Source: Actinomycetota bacterium
GTDB taxonomy: Bacteria; Actinomycetota; Acidimicrobiia; Acidimicrobiales; AC-14
Direction: 5' to 3'
Assembly: GCA_040754375.1 (NCBI GenBank)
Contig: JBFMCT010000010.1
Location: 22,781-86,780 of the forward strand
DNA length: 64,000 nt
Part shown: piece by piece, positions 11,849-19,968 of the stretch
Position numbering within the stretch: position 1 is the stretch's first letter
Layout of the letters: each line of letters starts with the position of its first letter
Made by a program: the position numbers and the translations under genes
Notes under the pieces: generated by a model
What the model saw: only the letters and a program-made list of their open reading frames with translations
The model's database searches: none
Told to the model about the DNA's origin: nothing

Positions 11849-13022
11849 GCCCAACGCCGTCGGCGGGTGGGATGTCCACCCCGAGGCCCAGTCCACACGC
11901 CACAGCCGCCATCCCAGCCGCGACGAAGCCGTCGAGGCGGCGCGCGCCCTGGGGGGAGACGTCGTCGTCCGGGGCCTACGGGGCGAGGTGCTGGCCCGCC
12001 ACCGGTCGCCCGCCGAAGGCCCCGGTCCCGAGGCCGTGGCCGCCGGTCGGCCCGGGCCGGCGGGCCCACCGCCGGGCGGGAGCCCCCGGCCCGGTATGCG
12101 CATCGGCCAACTGCTGGCCCTGAGCGACCAGACCGACGAGACGGGCCGGCTGCTGCTCGAGGACTCGGCCCCCGAACCAGCGGTCCGCAAGGCCAAGCGG
12201 GCGGGCATCGCCATGGAGACCGTCCCCGCGCCTTACCAGGACACCCCGTCACGCCTGGGCGGGCCCATGAACGTGTCGGCCTACGAGGCCTTGCGCCACG
12301 ACGTCGGCGCCATCCTCGACGGGTTCGCCTGGCTGGCCGAACAGCACCGCGCCAAGGAGCCCCAGGCGGCGGGCGCCCCCCGCCGCCTGTTCGTGACCAG
12401 CTATCTGGGTGTCAGCTTGGCCCACGTGCTCTTCCACCGAGCGCACAACCCCGTGCCTGCCCACGGGGCCCTGCCCGCTTTCGTGGCTTCGATCTTCAAG
12501 GCCAGCCGGGGCGTCTTCTCGTTCTCGGTCCAGCTCGAGAACGACCTGGGGCCCGACAAGGAGATGACGGCCGCCGACGTCATGGCCTACGCCGAGGAGC
12601 GCCGCCAGCTCGTGCGTCCCGAGACGGGCCGGGTGTGCGCCGCCCCCACCAGGCTGATCGAACGTACCATCGAGGCCGTGCTGACCGGGGTAGGCGCCGA
12701 CCCGGCCCGCTCGACCCTGCCCGACCTGGTCGACTTCGAGATGCTCTGGGAGTTCTACCGGCTCCAGGACTCGGTGGGGGAGGTCTTGAGCACCTACCGG
12801 GTCGTGCTCAACCAGGTGGCAACCCCCGAGCTGATGTCCGACCCCAACCGCCTGTTGCGCACGGTCGTGCCTGCCGGTCCGGCCCAAGGTCGCAAGTTCG
12901 GCGACTTCACCCAGTCGGTCCTGGCCCACGTGAACGACGCCCAAGCTGGCCTCAACCGGGCCCTGGGCCGGGCCGGCAACGCCCGCCCCATCAACCTGGC
13001 CGACCTCATGGGGATGCTCTGA
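11841..13022 (+). CDS. DUF2188-like N-terminus fused to an unrecognised helical domain
   Basis: Residues 1-50 (VEPNAVGGWDVHPEAQST, then SRDEAVEAARALGGDVVVRG) resemble the short DUF2188 domain, normally a stand-alone protein of about 70-100 residues. After a Pro/Gly linker, about 300 residues follow with no recognised motif, mostly helical, including LGVSLAHVLFHRAHNPVPAH and a C-terminal QAGLNRALGRAGN. An ATG at 12095 in frame could start a separate second protein. The GTG start overlaps the DUF3566 stop by 8 bp, so the two are probably co-translated. Function unknown. Confidence 0.65.
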   Translation: MVEPNAVGGWDVHPEAQSTRHSRHPSRDEAVEAARALGGDVVVRGLRGEVLARHRSPAEGPGPEAVAAGRPGPAGPPPGGSPRPGMRIGQLLALSDQTDETGRLLLEDSAPEPAVRKAKRAGIAMETVPAPYQDTPSRLGGPMNVSAYEALRHDVGAILDGFAWLAEQHRAKEPQAAGAPRRLFVTSYLGVSLAHVLFHRAHNPVPAHGALPAFVASIFKASRGVFSFSVQLENDLGPDKEMTAADVMAYAEERRQLVRPETGRVCAAPTRLIERTIEAVLTGVGADPARSTLPDLVDFEMLWEFYRLQDSVGEVLSTYRVVLNQVATPELMSDPNRLLRTVVPAGPAQGRKFGDFTQSVLAHVNDAQAGLNRALGRAGNARPINLADLMGML

Positions 13023-13029
13023 CCGGCCG

Positions 13030-13557
13030 GTGAAGGGGCGGGCACCTATCGGCTTCTGGGCCCACCAACTGGTGGAATACCTGCTGGGCTTCATGCTCCT
13101 GTCGCTGGCCATCCGCCTGACCGGCCCGGCCGTGGTTCCCACCATCGTGGGTGGGCTGCTCCTGGTCAGCCTGGCGGCCTCGACCGACGGCCCCCTGGGG
13201 GCCCTGCGCCTGGTGGGACGAAAGCTGCACCGGCGCCTCGACGTGGCCGTGGCCGTGGCCTTGGCCGCCAGCCCCCTCGTGTTCGGCTTCGGCAACGTCA
13301 TGCTGGTGGCCGTGGCCGAGGGTATGGCCCTGGCCATGGTCGTGCTCGTGCGGCGGACGACCTACTTCGCCCCGTCCCGTAGGCAGCGCCGGGCCGAGGC
13401 CCGGGCCGTGGGCGGGGCCGACCTGGCCGACCGGGCCATCGACGCGGCCACCAGGGCAGCCACCGCTCGGGCGCGGGCCGCGGGCGAGGTCCTGGGCCGG
13501 GTGGCGCGCGACGGTCCCACCCGCTTGGGCCGGTTCGTGGGGCGCCACCGCCGCTGA
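13030..13557 (+). CDS. multi-pass membrane protein, function unknown
   Basis: A 175-residue protein with about four membrane segments (YLLGFMLLSLAIRL, VVPTIVGGLLLVSLAA, LDVAVAVALAASPLVFGF, VMLVAVAEGMALAMVVL), then a basic, alanine-rich cytoplasmic tail ending TRLGRFVGRHRR. It follows the DUF2188-like gene by 7 bp and looks like the last gene of the operon that starts at the DUF3566 gene. No family was recognised. Confidence 0.65.
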   Translation: MKGRAPIGFWAHQLVEYLLGFMLLSLAIRLTGPAVVPTIVGGLLLVSLAASTDGPLGALRLVGRKLHRRLDVAVAVALAASPLVFGFGNVMLVAVAEGMALAMVVLVRRTTYFAPSRRQRRAEARAVGGADLADRAIDAATRAATARARAAGEVLGRVARDGPTRLGRFVGRHRR

Positions 13558-13640
13558 CCACCCCCGCCCCCGCCCCCTGACCTTCGTCCGACGCCGGCAC
13601 TCGGTGGTGTGCTATGACGGCGGTGCACTGGGAGGGCGGG

Positions 13641-13982
13641 ATGGGCAAGGTAGTCGTCGGGGACGGTGTGAGGACCGAGCGCCGGGGCGCTGCCGACTTG
13701 GCTGCGTCGTTCGCTCTGGCTTACGCGGTGGGCGCCGGCCTCATGCTGGCCCTGCTGCACAACGCCGGGATGTGGTCGGTGGTGGCGTACACCCGGCTGC
13801 TCGACCTGGCCATCACGGCCGGCGTCGTCCAGTTGCACGACGCCCAACCCGGGATCATCGAAGGTGTCCCCGAGCTGGAGCTGTTCCAGAAGTCCCAAGA
13901 ACCAATCGACACCGGCCTGGCCCTGGTGGGTGCGGTTTCCGCCCTGGGTCGGCGGTGCTCAACAACCACCCGATGGCACTGA
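13641..13982 (+). CDS. truncated membrane protein, fused out of frame to a permease remnant
   Basis: ATG 13641 has GGGAGGG 4 bp upstream (a second ATG lies at 13614). It encodes a cytoplasmic N-terminus, one hydrophobic segment (ASFALAYAVGAGLMLALL) and ELELFQKSQEPIDTGLAL, then ends with a short non-family tail because the reading frame shifts into a permease-like sequence. The intact parent was not recognised; it may be an integral-membrane enzyme N-terminus. Probably non-functional. Confidence 0.4.
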   Translation: MGKVVVGDGVRTERRGAADLAASFALAYAVGAGLMLALLHNAGMWSVVAYTRLLDLAITAGVVQLHDAQPGIIEGVPELELFQKSQEPIDTGLALVGAVSALGRRCSTTTRWH

Positions 13983-14221
13983 TCAACCTGCTCAGCCTCG
14001 AGGCCGCGGGCGGGGAGGACAGCTTGCTGCTGGCCGCCCTGGTGGGGGGCGACCTCGGCCCCCGGCTCCTGCCCATCGGGTCGTTGGCCGGTCTGCTGTG
14101 GGTCGAGCTCCTGCGCCGGGGCGGCGTGAGGGTGCCCCTGCGGCGGTTCGTTTCGGTCGGCGCGATGGTCACGGCCCCCGCCCTGGTGGCCTCGCTGGCG
14201 GTGTTGTCGGTCACCACCTGA
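13940..14221 (+). pseudogene. ArsB/SLC13-type permease, C-terminal remnant
   Basis: In a different frame from the preceding ORF, the translation contains AVLNNHPMALINLLSLEAAG, then DLGPRLLPIGSLAGLLWVEL and RRFVSVGAMVTAPALVASLA. This matches the last two or three helices of ArsB/citrate-type ion transporters, where LNNLP and GxNLGPxxTxIGSLA are conserved. The front of the transporter (normally over 300 residues) is missing, so this is a fragment created by deletion. Confidence 0.65.
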
Positions 14222-14239
14222 GGCGGGGGCGGTGGGCAG

Positions 14240-14959
14240 TCAGCCGAGCCTGGCCAGCTCGGCGACCACGAGCCTCTCGACGGTCGTAGGGTCGAGGCCG
14301 GCGGCGGCCAAGGGGCCGTCGGGGGGACCGGTCTCGAGCAGGGCCAGCAGGATGTGCTCGGTACCGACGTAGTTGTGGCCGAGGCGCAGGGCTTGGCGGA
14401 TGGTGACCTCCAGGGCCTTGCGAGCGTCAGGGCCGTAGGGGACGAGGGCCGGCGGGTCGGCGGCCCGGGGGGCCAAGGCGGCGGTGGCCGCCTCCCGGAG
14501 GGCGTCGAGGCCCACCCCGGCGGCGACGATGGCCTTGGCCGCCACGGCTTGCGGCTCGCTGAGCAGGCCGAGCACGAGGTGGGCCGCGCCGACCAGGTCG
14601 TTGCCGGCCGCCTGGGCCTCGTTGTGGGCGGCCATGACCACGTTGCGGGCCCGGGGCGTGAACCTGCTGAAGTCGCCGTTGGACGCGAGGTCGTCGGCAT
14701 CGCCCGGGCCCTTGGGGACGAACCGCTTACGGGCCGCCTGCTTGGTGACCCCCATGGCCCGGCCGATCTCGGTCCACGAGGCGCCCGACCGCCGGGCTTG
14801 GTCCACGAAATGGCCGATGAGGTGGTCGGCCAGCTCGCCCAAGTGGTCGGCGGCCACCACCGCACTGGTGAGCTGCTGGAGCTCGTCGTCGTGGACCTTG
14901 CGGATGGCATCTATCAGGTCGTCGAGGCGGACGTTGCCCGGGAGAGTGGGGTTGGCCAT
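14240..14959 (-). CDS. Clp-N-domain protein with a helix-turn-helix
   Basis: A 239-residue protein. Residues about 50-80 (GASWTEIGRAMGVTKQAARK) form a helix-turn-helix. Two ClpA/ClpC N-terminal-type repeats follow: RFTPRARNVVMAAHNEAQAA then GAAHLVLGLLSEP, and PYGPDARKALEVTIRQALRL then GTEHILLALLE. There is no AAA+ domain, so this is not a Clp ATPase. ATG 14959 is preferred over a GTG 36 bp upstream because the upstream part lies in the operator region. It diverges from the TauE-like gene across palindromic sites it may itself bind; that role is inference. Confidence 0.82.
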   Translation of the reverse strand: MANPTLPGNVRLDDLIDAIRKVHDDELQQLTSAVVAADHLGELADHLIGHFVDQARRSGASWTEIGRAMGVTKQAARKRFVPKGPGDADDLASNGDFSRFTPRARNVVMAAHNEAQAAGNDLVGAAHLVLGLLSEPQAVAAKAIVAAGVGLDALREAATAALAPRAADPPALVPYGPDARKALEVTIRQALRLGHNYVGTEHILLALLETGPPDGPLAAAGLDPTTVERLVVAELARLG

Positions 14960-14961
14960 GG

Positions 14962-15042
14962 CGACAACTCTAGGTTGTCGAACGGACCTAGACAACCAGA
15001 AGTTGTCGAAACCCCCTCTTGTCGACCGGATTAGTGGACAAC
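14962..15042. promoter_or_regulatory. paired GACAAC-N5-GTTGTC palindromes between divergent genes
   Basis: GACAAC at 14963-14968 with GTTGTC at 14974-14979, and GACAAC at 14991-14996 with GTTGTC at 15002-15007, are two 17-bp inverted repeats with 5-nt spacers and centres 28 bp apart (near-integral helical turns). A looser third pair, TTGTC at 15019-15023 and GACAA at 15037-15041, lies beside a TATATT. The region covers both start sites of the divergent Clp-N and TauE-like genes, as expected for an operator. Confidence 0.75.
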
Positions 15043-15064
15043 AAGCTATATTCCAACTAACCTG

Positions 15065-16003
15065 GTGGATATTAACGAACTAGTCGTCGTGTTCATCGCC
15101 GGGTTCCTGGCCTCGCTGGTCGACGGCGCCCTGGGCATGGGCTTCGGGCCGACGTCGTCGAGCATCCTGCTGGGCGGCGGATTGTCGCCCGCGGCCGTGT
15201 CGACGACGGTCAACCTGGCCAAGGTGGCCACCGGCCTGAGCGGGGCCATCGCCCACTGGCGCTTCGAGAACATCGACCACCGGCTCGTCGGCCGCCTGGC
15301 CCTGCCCGGCTGTGCCGGAGCCCTGATCGGGGTCACGGTCCTGGCCAGCGTCGACGGCGACACCCTCAAGCCGGTGCTGTCCTGCTTGCTGCTGGTGATG
15401 GCCGCCCGCATCCTCCTGCGCTTCAGCCTGCCCCTGCCGGCCCGAGCCCCGCGCCAGCCCGGGCGGGGCGCCGACGGCGGTGGCGACGAGGGTGGTACCG
15501 ACCAAGACGGTGCCGCCGAAGAGGCCGCGCTGCGGCACTACGACGACAGAGGCACCGCCGCGGTGGCCGCCGTCGGGGGCGTCACCAACGGCCTGGTGGG
15601 CGCGTGGGGACCGGTCGTGACCCCGTTCCTGCTACACCGGGGCCTCACGCCCCGCTTCGCTATCGGCTCGGTGAACACCGCCGAGGTGGCCGTGGCCGTC
15701 GTGGCCTCGGGGTCCCTGCTGGCGTCCATCGGCGGTGGCGGGGTCGACTTCGGCATCGTCCTGGCCATGCTGGCCGGCGGGGTGCTGGCCGCGCCGCTGG
15801 CCGCCTGGGTGGTCCGCTTCCTGCCCGCCCGGGCCCTGGGGGTGGCTGTCGGCGGCCTCCTGCTGTTCACCAACCTCCGCCAACTGGCATCGACCGCCGG
15901 AATCGGCCCCGCCCGCTGGGGGGCCTACGCCTTGGTCGTGGGGGTCTGTGTGCTGGCCGCCCTCCGCCCCCGCCTACGGGCCCGCTCCCCCCTGGCAACC
16001 TGA
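15065..16003 (+). CDS. TauE/SafE-family sulfite/anion exporter
   Basis: A 312-residue membrane protein with the family's duplicated layout: ELVVVFIAGFLASLVDGALG with MGFGPTSSSILL in the first half, and TAAVAAVGGVTNGLVGAWGP with VTPFLLHRGLTPRFAIGSV in the second. The two halves are joined by an Asp/Gly-rich cytoplasmic loop near residues 135-160. Family members move sulfite, sulfoacetate or similar anions; the substrate here is unknown. GTG start at 15065, immediately after the shared operator region. Confidence 0.85.
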   Translation: MDINELVVVFIAGFLASLVDGALGMGFGPTSSSILLGGGLSPAAVSTTVNLAKVATGLSGAIAHWRFENIDHRLVGRLALPGCAGALIGVTVLASVDGDTLKPVLSCLLLVMAARILLRFSLPLPARAPRQPGRGADGGGDEGGTDQDGAAEEAALRHYDDRGTAAVAAVGGVTNGLVGAWGPVVTPFLLHRGLTPRFAIGSVNTAEVAVAVVASGSLLASIGGGGVDFGIVLAMLAGGVLAAPLAAWVVRFLPARALGVAVGGLLLFTNLRQLASTAGIGPARWGAYALVVGVCVLAALRPRLRARSPLAT

Positions 16004-16124
16004 CGGCTCGGCCCGGTTGAAACAGCCCGTGGCTGCAACAGCCGTCAACCCGGCTCCAGGTAGGCAACCCCGCTGCTCGGCCGCGTCGGCCCGGTACGGC
16101 GGCTTGGCTGTCTAACCTGGCCCG

Positions 16125-16724
16125 GTGGACGACCCCCCGAGGCTGGACGCGTTCGAGGTCACCGCCCGCGCCCGCTCGGCCTACGGCCCCGACGGTCGGC
16201 TGGCATTGCCCAAGGTGGCGTTCTAGCCGATCTGTCCCTTCGAGACCGCCACCCTGCAGGTGCGCCACATCGAGGACCCGGTGCTGCCGGAGCCGCCCCG
16301 CCACGGTGAGGACGCCGACGACTGCGGGCACTGCCGTACCCCGGACGAGGAGTTCGTCTGGACCGACGACCGGTGGCGGGTAGCAATGCCAGAACAGCCC
16401 ATGGCGCTGCCGAACGTCTGGCTCCACTCCCGTGCACACCTCGACTTCGACGACCTGACCGACGAGCTGGCGGCCGAGCTGGGCGTGCTGATCGCACGTG
16501 CTCACCGGGCCCTGTCGGGGATCGACGGTGTGGGGCGGGTCCATCTCAACCGCTGGGGCGACGGCGGGGCGCACCTGCACGTCCTTCTCGTCGCCCGGCC
16601 CGAAGGCATGGTGCAGTTGAGGGGGATCTACCTCATGACCTGGATATACGCCCTGCCGCCACTGCCGGCTGAACAGTGGCGATCGATGCGGGCACACGTA
16701 GCCGCCCGGCTGGGCTCCACCTGA
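16125..16724 (+). pseudogene. HIT-like protein interrupted by one amber codon
   Basis: The single frame from GTG 16125 to 16724 reads DDPPRLDAFEVTARARSAYG, then LPKVAF, TAG at 16224-16226, then PICPFETATLQVRHIEDPV, LPEPPRHGEDADDCGHC and finally HLNRWGDGGAHLHVLLVARP, the HIT-like His-x-His motif. Actinobacterial homologs have a tryptophan (W-x-I-x-PFE) where the stop stands, so a single TGG-to-TAG change explains it. The downstream ORF could restart at GTG 16260. Nucleotidyl hydrolase/transferase-like activity would be expected of the intact protein. Confidence 0.75.
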
Positions 16725-16926
16725 ACGCTCAGCGCCGGGCTAGCCCGAGCGAGGACCGGCCATGGACCGCCGGGGTTCGGGGCTCGCCCCGCCTGCCGGG
16801 ACGCGCCACCGTTCGGCACCGGTGCGGGCGTCCAACGCCACCGCCTCTCTCGCTGAGCGCGCTTACCTTGCGCCGCGTATGTGCCGTTGTCGGGCGCCGA
16901 CGGCAGGACCGGACCCTCCCCTGAGG

Positions 16927-17322
16927 CTAGGACGTGAACCCGATCAGGCCGTCCACTGCGGCTTGGTCGACCGGCAGGTACCACATCTCGGAGATCTTGC
17001 CGTCGCGGAAGTGGAATACAAAGACCTCGTTGAACTCTCGCGTCTCCCCGTCGCGTACGGACTTTCCTCGTTGAAGGGTGATCCCATGCTCGTCGTCAGC
17101 GAGGTATGCGTGGTTCTGGAAGGTGTACTCGCCCATCGCCTCGAGGAAGCGTCCGAATAAGCCCTGTAGCTGATCGAGGCCCGCGTAGTCGCCAGCCAGC
17201 CGGCTGCTGCCAGTCACATGCACGACGACATCCTCGGTGTAGTGCGAGAAGAATCCCTCGATGTCGCCGCTCTCCATGGCCTCGTCTGCCCGCCGCAGAA
17301 CCTCGGTGTTCGGATGTGCCAT
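16927..17322 (-). CDS. SnoaL-like (NTF2 superfamily) protein
   Basis: A 131-residue protein: EVLRRADEAMESGDIEGFFS, HYTEDVVVHVTGSSRLAGDY, EFNEVFVFHFRDGKISEMWY, a typical small cone-shaped NTF2-fold domain used for polyketide cyclases, isomerases and many unassigned enzymes. ATG 17322 has GAGGAGGAG upstream; the longer frame from 17436 is unsupported. It diverges from a second SnoaL-like gene 365 bp away. The substrate is not predictable. Confidence 0.75.
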   Translation of the reverse strand: MAHPNTEVLRRADEAMESGDIEGFFSHYTEDVVVHVTGSSRLAGDYAGLDQLQGLFGRFLEAMGEYTFQNHAYLADDEHGITLQRGKSVRDGETREFNEVFVFHFRDGKISEMWYLPVDQAAVDGLIGFTS

Positions 17323-17686
17323 CGCTCCTCCTCCCTTCGACCGGCGGGCCCCCGCACGCCGGCGTTGTAAGGCTACGCCGTTCCTCGCGCCAAGGGACCC
17401 TGAAGGGGCTGCTGTGCTAGTAGCCGCACAAGGCAACAGGAGCGATCGTCGACGGCCTTCTCACGTGCACCAATCGTGCCGCAATCGTGCGATTCGGAGA
17501 GCAACGGAAACCAGGATCGCTACTGCATCGCGAGATCCCCAAACGGAGGACGCCCTTGTCGACAGCCTCTCAATGCAGGGCGGAGGCCTCCGCAGGTTGC
17601 GAGTTGCGCTGCGGTCTGCTGGTAGCGTCTCTTACCGGGTCGGCTGCCTGAAGTGGGAAGCCGCGTGCAAGCGGGAGGTCTGGACA
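17323..17686. other. intergenic region between divergent SnoaL-like genes
   Basis: No gene was recognised. It contains two direct copies of CAATCGTGC (17465-17493 region, GTGCACCAATCGTGCCGCAA) and must hold promoters for both flanking genes. The base composition is noticeably less GC-biased than the origin region. Confidence 0.4.
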
Positions 17687-18103
17687 ATGGGTGTCCGGGA
17701 CAACCAAGAGCTCGTCCGACAGATGTTCGAGAAGGCGATCAACGAACGGGACCCGTCAGTGTTCGAGTCCTTCATCGCCGCCCGTTATGTAAACCACGAC
17801 ATGCCTGCGCCGGAGCCGGGCCCCGAAGGGTTGAAGTCAGTGATGGGCGGCTTCTTCGCCGCATTCCCCGACATGAAGATCGTTGTGGAACAGACCATCG
17901 GCGAGGGAGACATCGTGTGTACGCGAGGCCATTTCATCGGAACGCACGACGGGGAGTTCATGGGCATTCCCGCAACCGGCAAGAAGGTTCACGTGAAGTA
18001 CATGGACATGTGGCGTATCGACGAAGGCAAGGCCGTCGAGAACTGGGTGCGACTTGATATGTTGGGGTTGATGCAGCAGCTCGGTGCCGTTCCGGGCCCA
18101 TAG
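17687..18103 (+). CDS. SnoaL-like ester-cyclase-type protein
   Basis: 138 residues: DNQELVRQMFEKAINERDPS, AARYVNHDMPAPEPGPEG, FFAAFPDMKIVVEQTIGEGD, GEFMGIPATGKKVHVKYMDM. This is the SnoaL/ester-cyclase pattern, with a conserved catalytic-type NHD motif and a C-terminal strand that pairs across the dimer. ATG 17687 has GGGAGG at 8-nt spacing. It belongs to the same superfamily as the divergent gene but is not closely similar. Substrate unknown. Confidence 0.8.
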   Translation: MGVRDNQELVRQMFEKAINERDPSVFESFIAARYVNHDMPAPEPGPEGLKSVMGGFFAAFPDMKIVVEQTIGEGDIVCTRGHFIGTHDGEFMGIPATGKKVHVKYMDMWRIDEGKAVENWVRLDMLGLMQQLGAVPGP

Positions 18104-18149
18104 ACCGGGGGGACTTCCTGCCGCGGCCCACGCCCGGGCCAGCGCTCTG

Positions 18150-18508
18150 CCATCAAGGCTGGCGTGACCGTCGAGAGAGCCACGTCCACGGTCGTAGCTC
18201 ATCGTCGTGCGGGGATCGACGTGTGAGGCGGCCTCCTGCACGTCGCGCCGCGGCACCCCGGTATCCGGAGCGGCTGTGATGAAGCCGTGGCGCAAGCAGT
18301 GGGGGCTGATCCTCTTGGCGATGCCAGCCAGGTGGGTGAGGCGCTTGACCGTTCGATCCGCGGCGTAGCGGTCCATCCGGCCTCCATTGTCCCCGATGAA
18401 GATCGGTCTGGTTGCTCGCTCGTCGATCTACCGGATGGCTCGCGAGGTTCGGGGGGCGAGAGGGATCGTGACGTGCTTGCCACCCTTTGGCAGGATCTTG
18501 ACGGTGAC
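18150..18508 (-). pseudogene. tyrosine recombinase, C-terminal (catalytic) remnant
   Basis: Minus-strand translation from 18508: VTVKILPKGGKHVTIPLAPR, an in-frame TAG at 18428-18430, then RMDRYAADRTVKRLTHLAGI, AKRISPHCLRHGFITAA and RRDVQEAASHVDPRTTMSYD. This carries the integrase box II HxLRH, the ASH and the YDR of phage-type integrases. The end degenerates after LDGHA. It lacks its N-terminal half; a matching N-terminal piece lies at 21060-21249 on the same strand. Confidence 0.85.
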
Positions 18509-18521
18509 TAGAATTAGGGTC

Positions 18522-18794
18522 ATGTCTGAGACGCTATCCCTGGCTCATATCAAGGCCCACCTCTCCGAGATCGTCGACCGAGTGGAAGGCACCCACGAGC
18601 GGGTGGTGCTCACGCGCAACGGCCGCCCTGCTGCGATCATCATGAGCCCGGCAGACCTCGCGGCCCTGGAGGACACGCTGGACCTGCTCTCGGATCCCCA
18701 TGCCGTGGCGGAGATCCAGGCCGCACGCGAAGATGTGGCCGCGGGCCGCGTCGTGGGGGCCGCCGACCTTCGTAACAGGTACCTGGGTGGGTGA
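18522..18794 (+). CDS. Phd/YefM-family antitoxin
   Basis: 90 residues: SETLSLAHIKAHLSEIVDRV, then THERVVLTRNGRPAAIIMSP, then LAALEDTLDLLSDPHAVAEI. The N-terminal half is the Phd/YefM DNA-binding fold, the C-terminal half the toxin-binding helix. Neutralises and, with the toxin, represses the operon. ATG 18522 follows the integrase remnant. Its end overlaps the toxin start by 8 bp. Confidence 0.9.
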   Translation: MSETLSLAHIKAHLSEIVDRVEGTHERVVLTRNGRPAAIIMSPADLAALEDTLDLLSDPHAVAEIQAAREDVAAGRVVGAADLRNRYLGG

Positions 18795-19062
18795 GGGCAC
18801 CTACGAGCTGGTCGTTGCCGCGACAGCGGAGCGATCCCTCGCCCGCCTGCCTGAAGCCGTCGCCGCGGCGGTCGTGGAGTTCATGCTCGGTCCGCTCACC
18901 GAGAACCCACGGAGAGTCGGCCATCCCCTGCAGCGCGAATTCGCCAGGTTGTGGGCAGGGCGGCGCGGCCCCTACGGGGTTGTGTACGAGGTCGACGACG
19001 ACGCTATGACCGTGACCATCCTGCGGATCGACCACCGAGCCGACGTGTACCGGCCTACCTGA
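18787..19062 (+). CDS. RelE/ParE-family toxin
   Basis: 91 residues: EGTYELVVAATAERSLARLP then EFARLWAGRRGPYGVVYEVD and TILRIDHRADVYRP. The HRADVYR ending and the R-G-xYGVVYEV strand are typical of RelE-type mRNA interferases. GTG 18787 overlaps the antitoxin stop. The basic and C-terminal tyrosine residues are present, so it is probably functional. It forms a toxin-antitoxin module with the Phd-like gene. Confidence 0.88.
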   Translation: MGEGTYELVVAATAERSLARLPEAVAAAVVEFMLGPLTENPRRVGHPLQREFARLWAGRRGPYGVVYEVDDDAMTVTILRIDHRADVYRPT

Positions 19063-19391
19063 AGGTTTCGCGTTACCTGAGCGCGCCACCGGTGCCGAAG
19101 TCGGGCGGTGCTGACCGCCCCGCTGGTCACGCGGTCCTGAGTGTCCCACCTACCCGGCGGTCAGGGGACACCTGGTCCTGTATGCCGTGCTCGTTGTTCG
19201 GGGCGCCTCTCCGAAGCGCGAGTCGATGGGCGAGACCGTGGTTGAGGCCCTGTGGCGAGGTGACCACCGTCCGAGGCGCCAGCACATCCAGGGCTGCCTC
19301 GATTCGATTCCGGCGCTTTCGAAGTTAGCCTCGCAGGCGCTGGGGAGCTGGCCCGCATCTTCATCGTGTCTGGCAACGGGGCGGACCATTC
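19063..19391. other. region without a recognised gene
   Basis: Between the RelE-like toxin and a zinc-finger remnant. Short ORFs here overlap on both strands with no recognisable protein. Nothing was supported beyond possible decayed sequence. Confidence 0.4.
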
Positions 19392-19600
19392 AGTCGAGTA
19401 GGTCACGTGGCGTTCCACCGTTCGCCCGAAGGCGGTGATGCTGTAGCACCGCAAGTCCGGCACCTCCGTCATGATCTCGCCGCAGAGTTCCAGGCACTCG
19501 TTGCAGATGATCTCGCCCGTTTGGCTCGCCACCAGCTGTCGACGTGGTGCCCGAGGCCGACGAAACAGTTCGTGCCCGAACGACGCCGGCGACCCCGGAG
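19392..19600 (-). pseudogene. ClpX-type zinc-finger remnant
   Basis: Minus-strand translation RRQLVASQTGEIICNECLEL then CGEIMTE matches the second half of the ClpX C4 zinc finger (LVAxxxxYICNEC-x-ELC). The upstream half, which should hold the first CxxC, is in another frame (NCFVGLGHHVDSWW), and only one cysteine survives. A single missing base near 19546 would restore the join GHHVDQLVASQTGE. The AAA+ part of ClpX is absent, so this is a small zinc-finger protein or fragment, now decayed. Confidence 0.5.
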
Positions 19601-19653
19601 GGTAGGGCGGCGCCGAGTGCCGGCCCGTCGTTCGGGCTCAGCTGACGGACGCG

Positions 19654-19968
19654 CTACCGGTCGCCGCCGCGACGCGTCGGGGCGTCGCCGGTCACGGCCG
19701 CGGTTTCCGTCAGACTGAGAAGGATGTGTTCGAGTTCCACTTGACGGGCGCGGAGCTTGTCGGCTCGCTTGCCTTCTTGGATCGCCGCCAGGGCGTCCAG
19801 GATCGCGGCTTCGGCGAGCTCCCGCTCGTGCAGGGCCACCGCCGGGCCCAACTCGGCCAGCTTGGCCTTCACCCGGTCGATCATGGCCTCGAGAGACGCT
19901 CGAGCGTAGGCGTCCAGTGCCACGGCACCGACTTCCTTGGCCCGGTTCGGGTTTGCGCGGCTCACCAT
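19654..19968 (-). CDS. small helical protein, unknown
   Basis: 104 residues starting MVSRANPNRAKEVGAVALDA with GGAGGTG at good spacing before ATG 19968. Predicted mostly alpha-helical with charged heptads: ASLEAMIDRVKAKLAELGPA then REEGKRADKLRARQVELEHI-like regions. No family was recognised. It lies between the zinc-finger remnant and a divergent DNA-binding gene, within the accessory region. Confidence 0.5.
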   Translation of the reverse strand: MVSRANPNRAKEVGAVALDAYARASLEAMIDRVKAKLAELGPAVALHERELAEAAILDALAAIQEGKRADKLRARQVELEHILLSLTETAAVTGDAPTRRGGDR

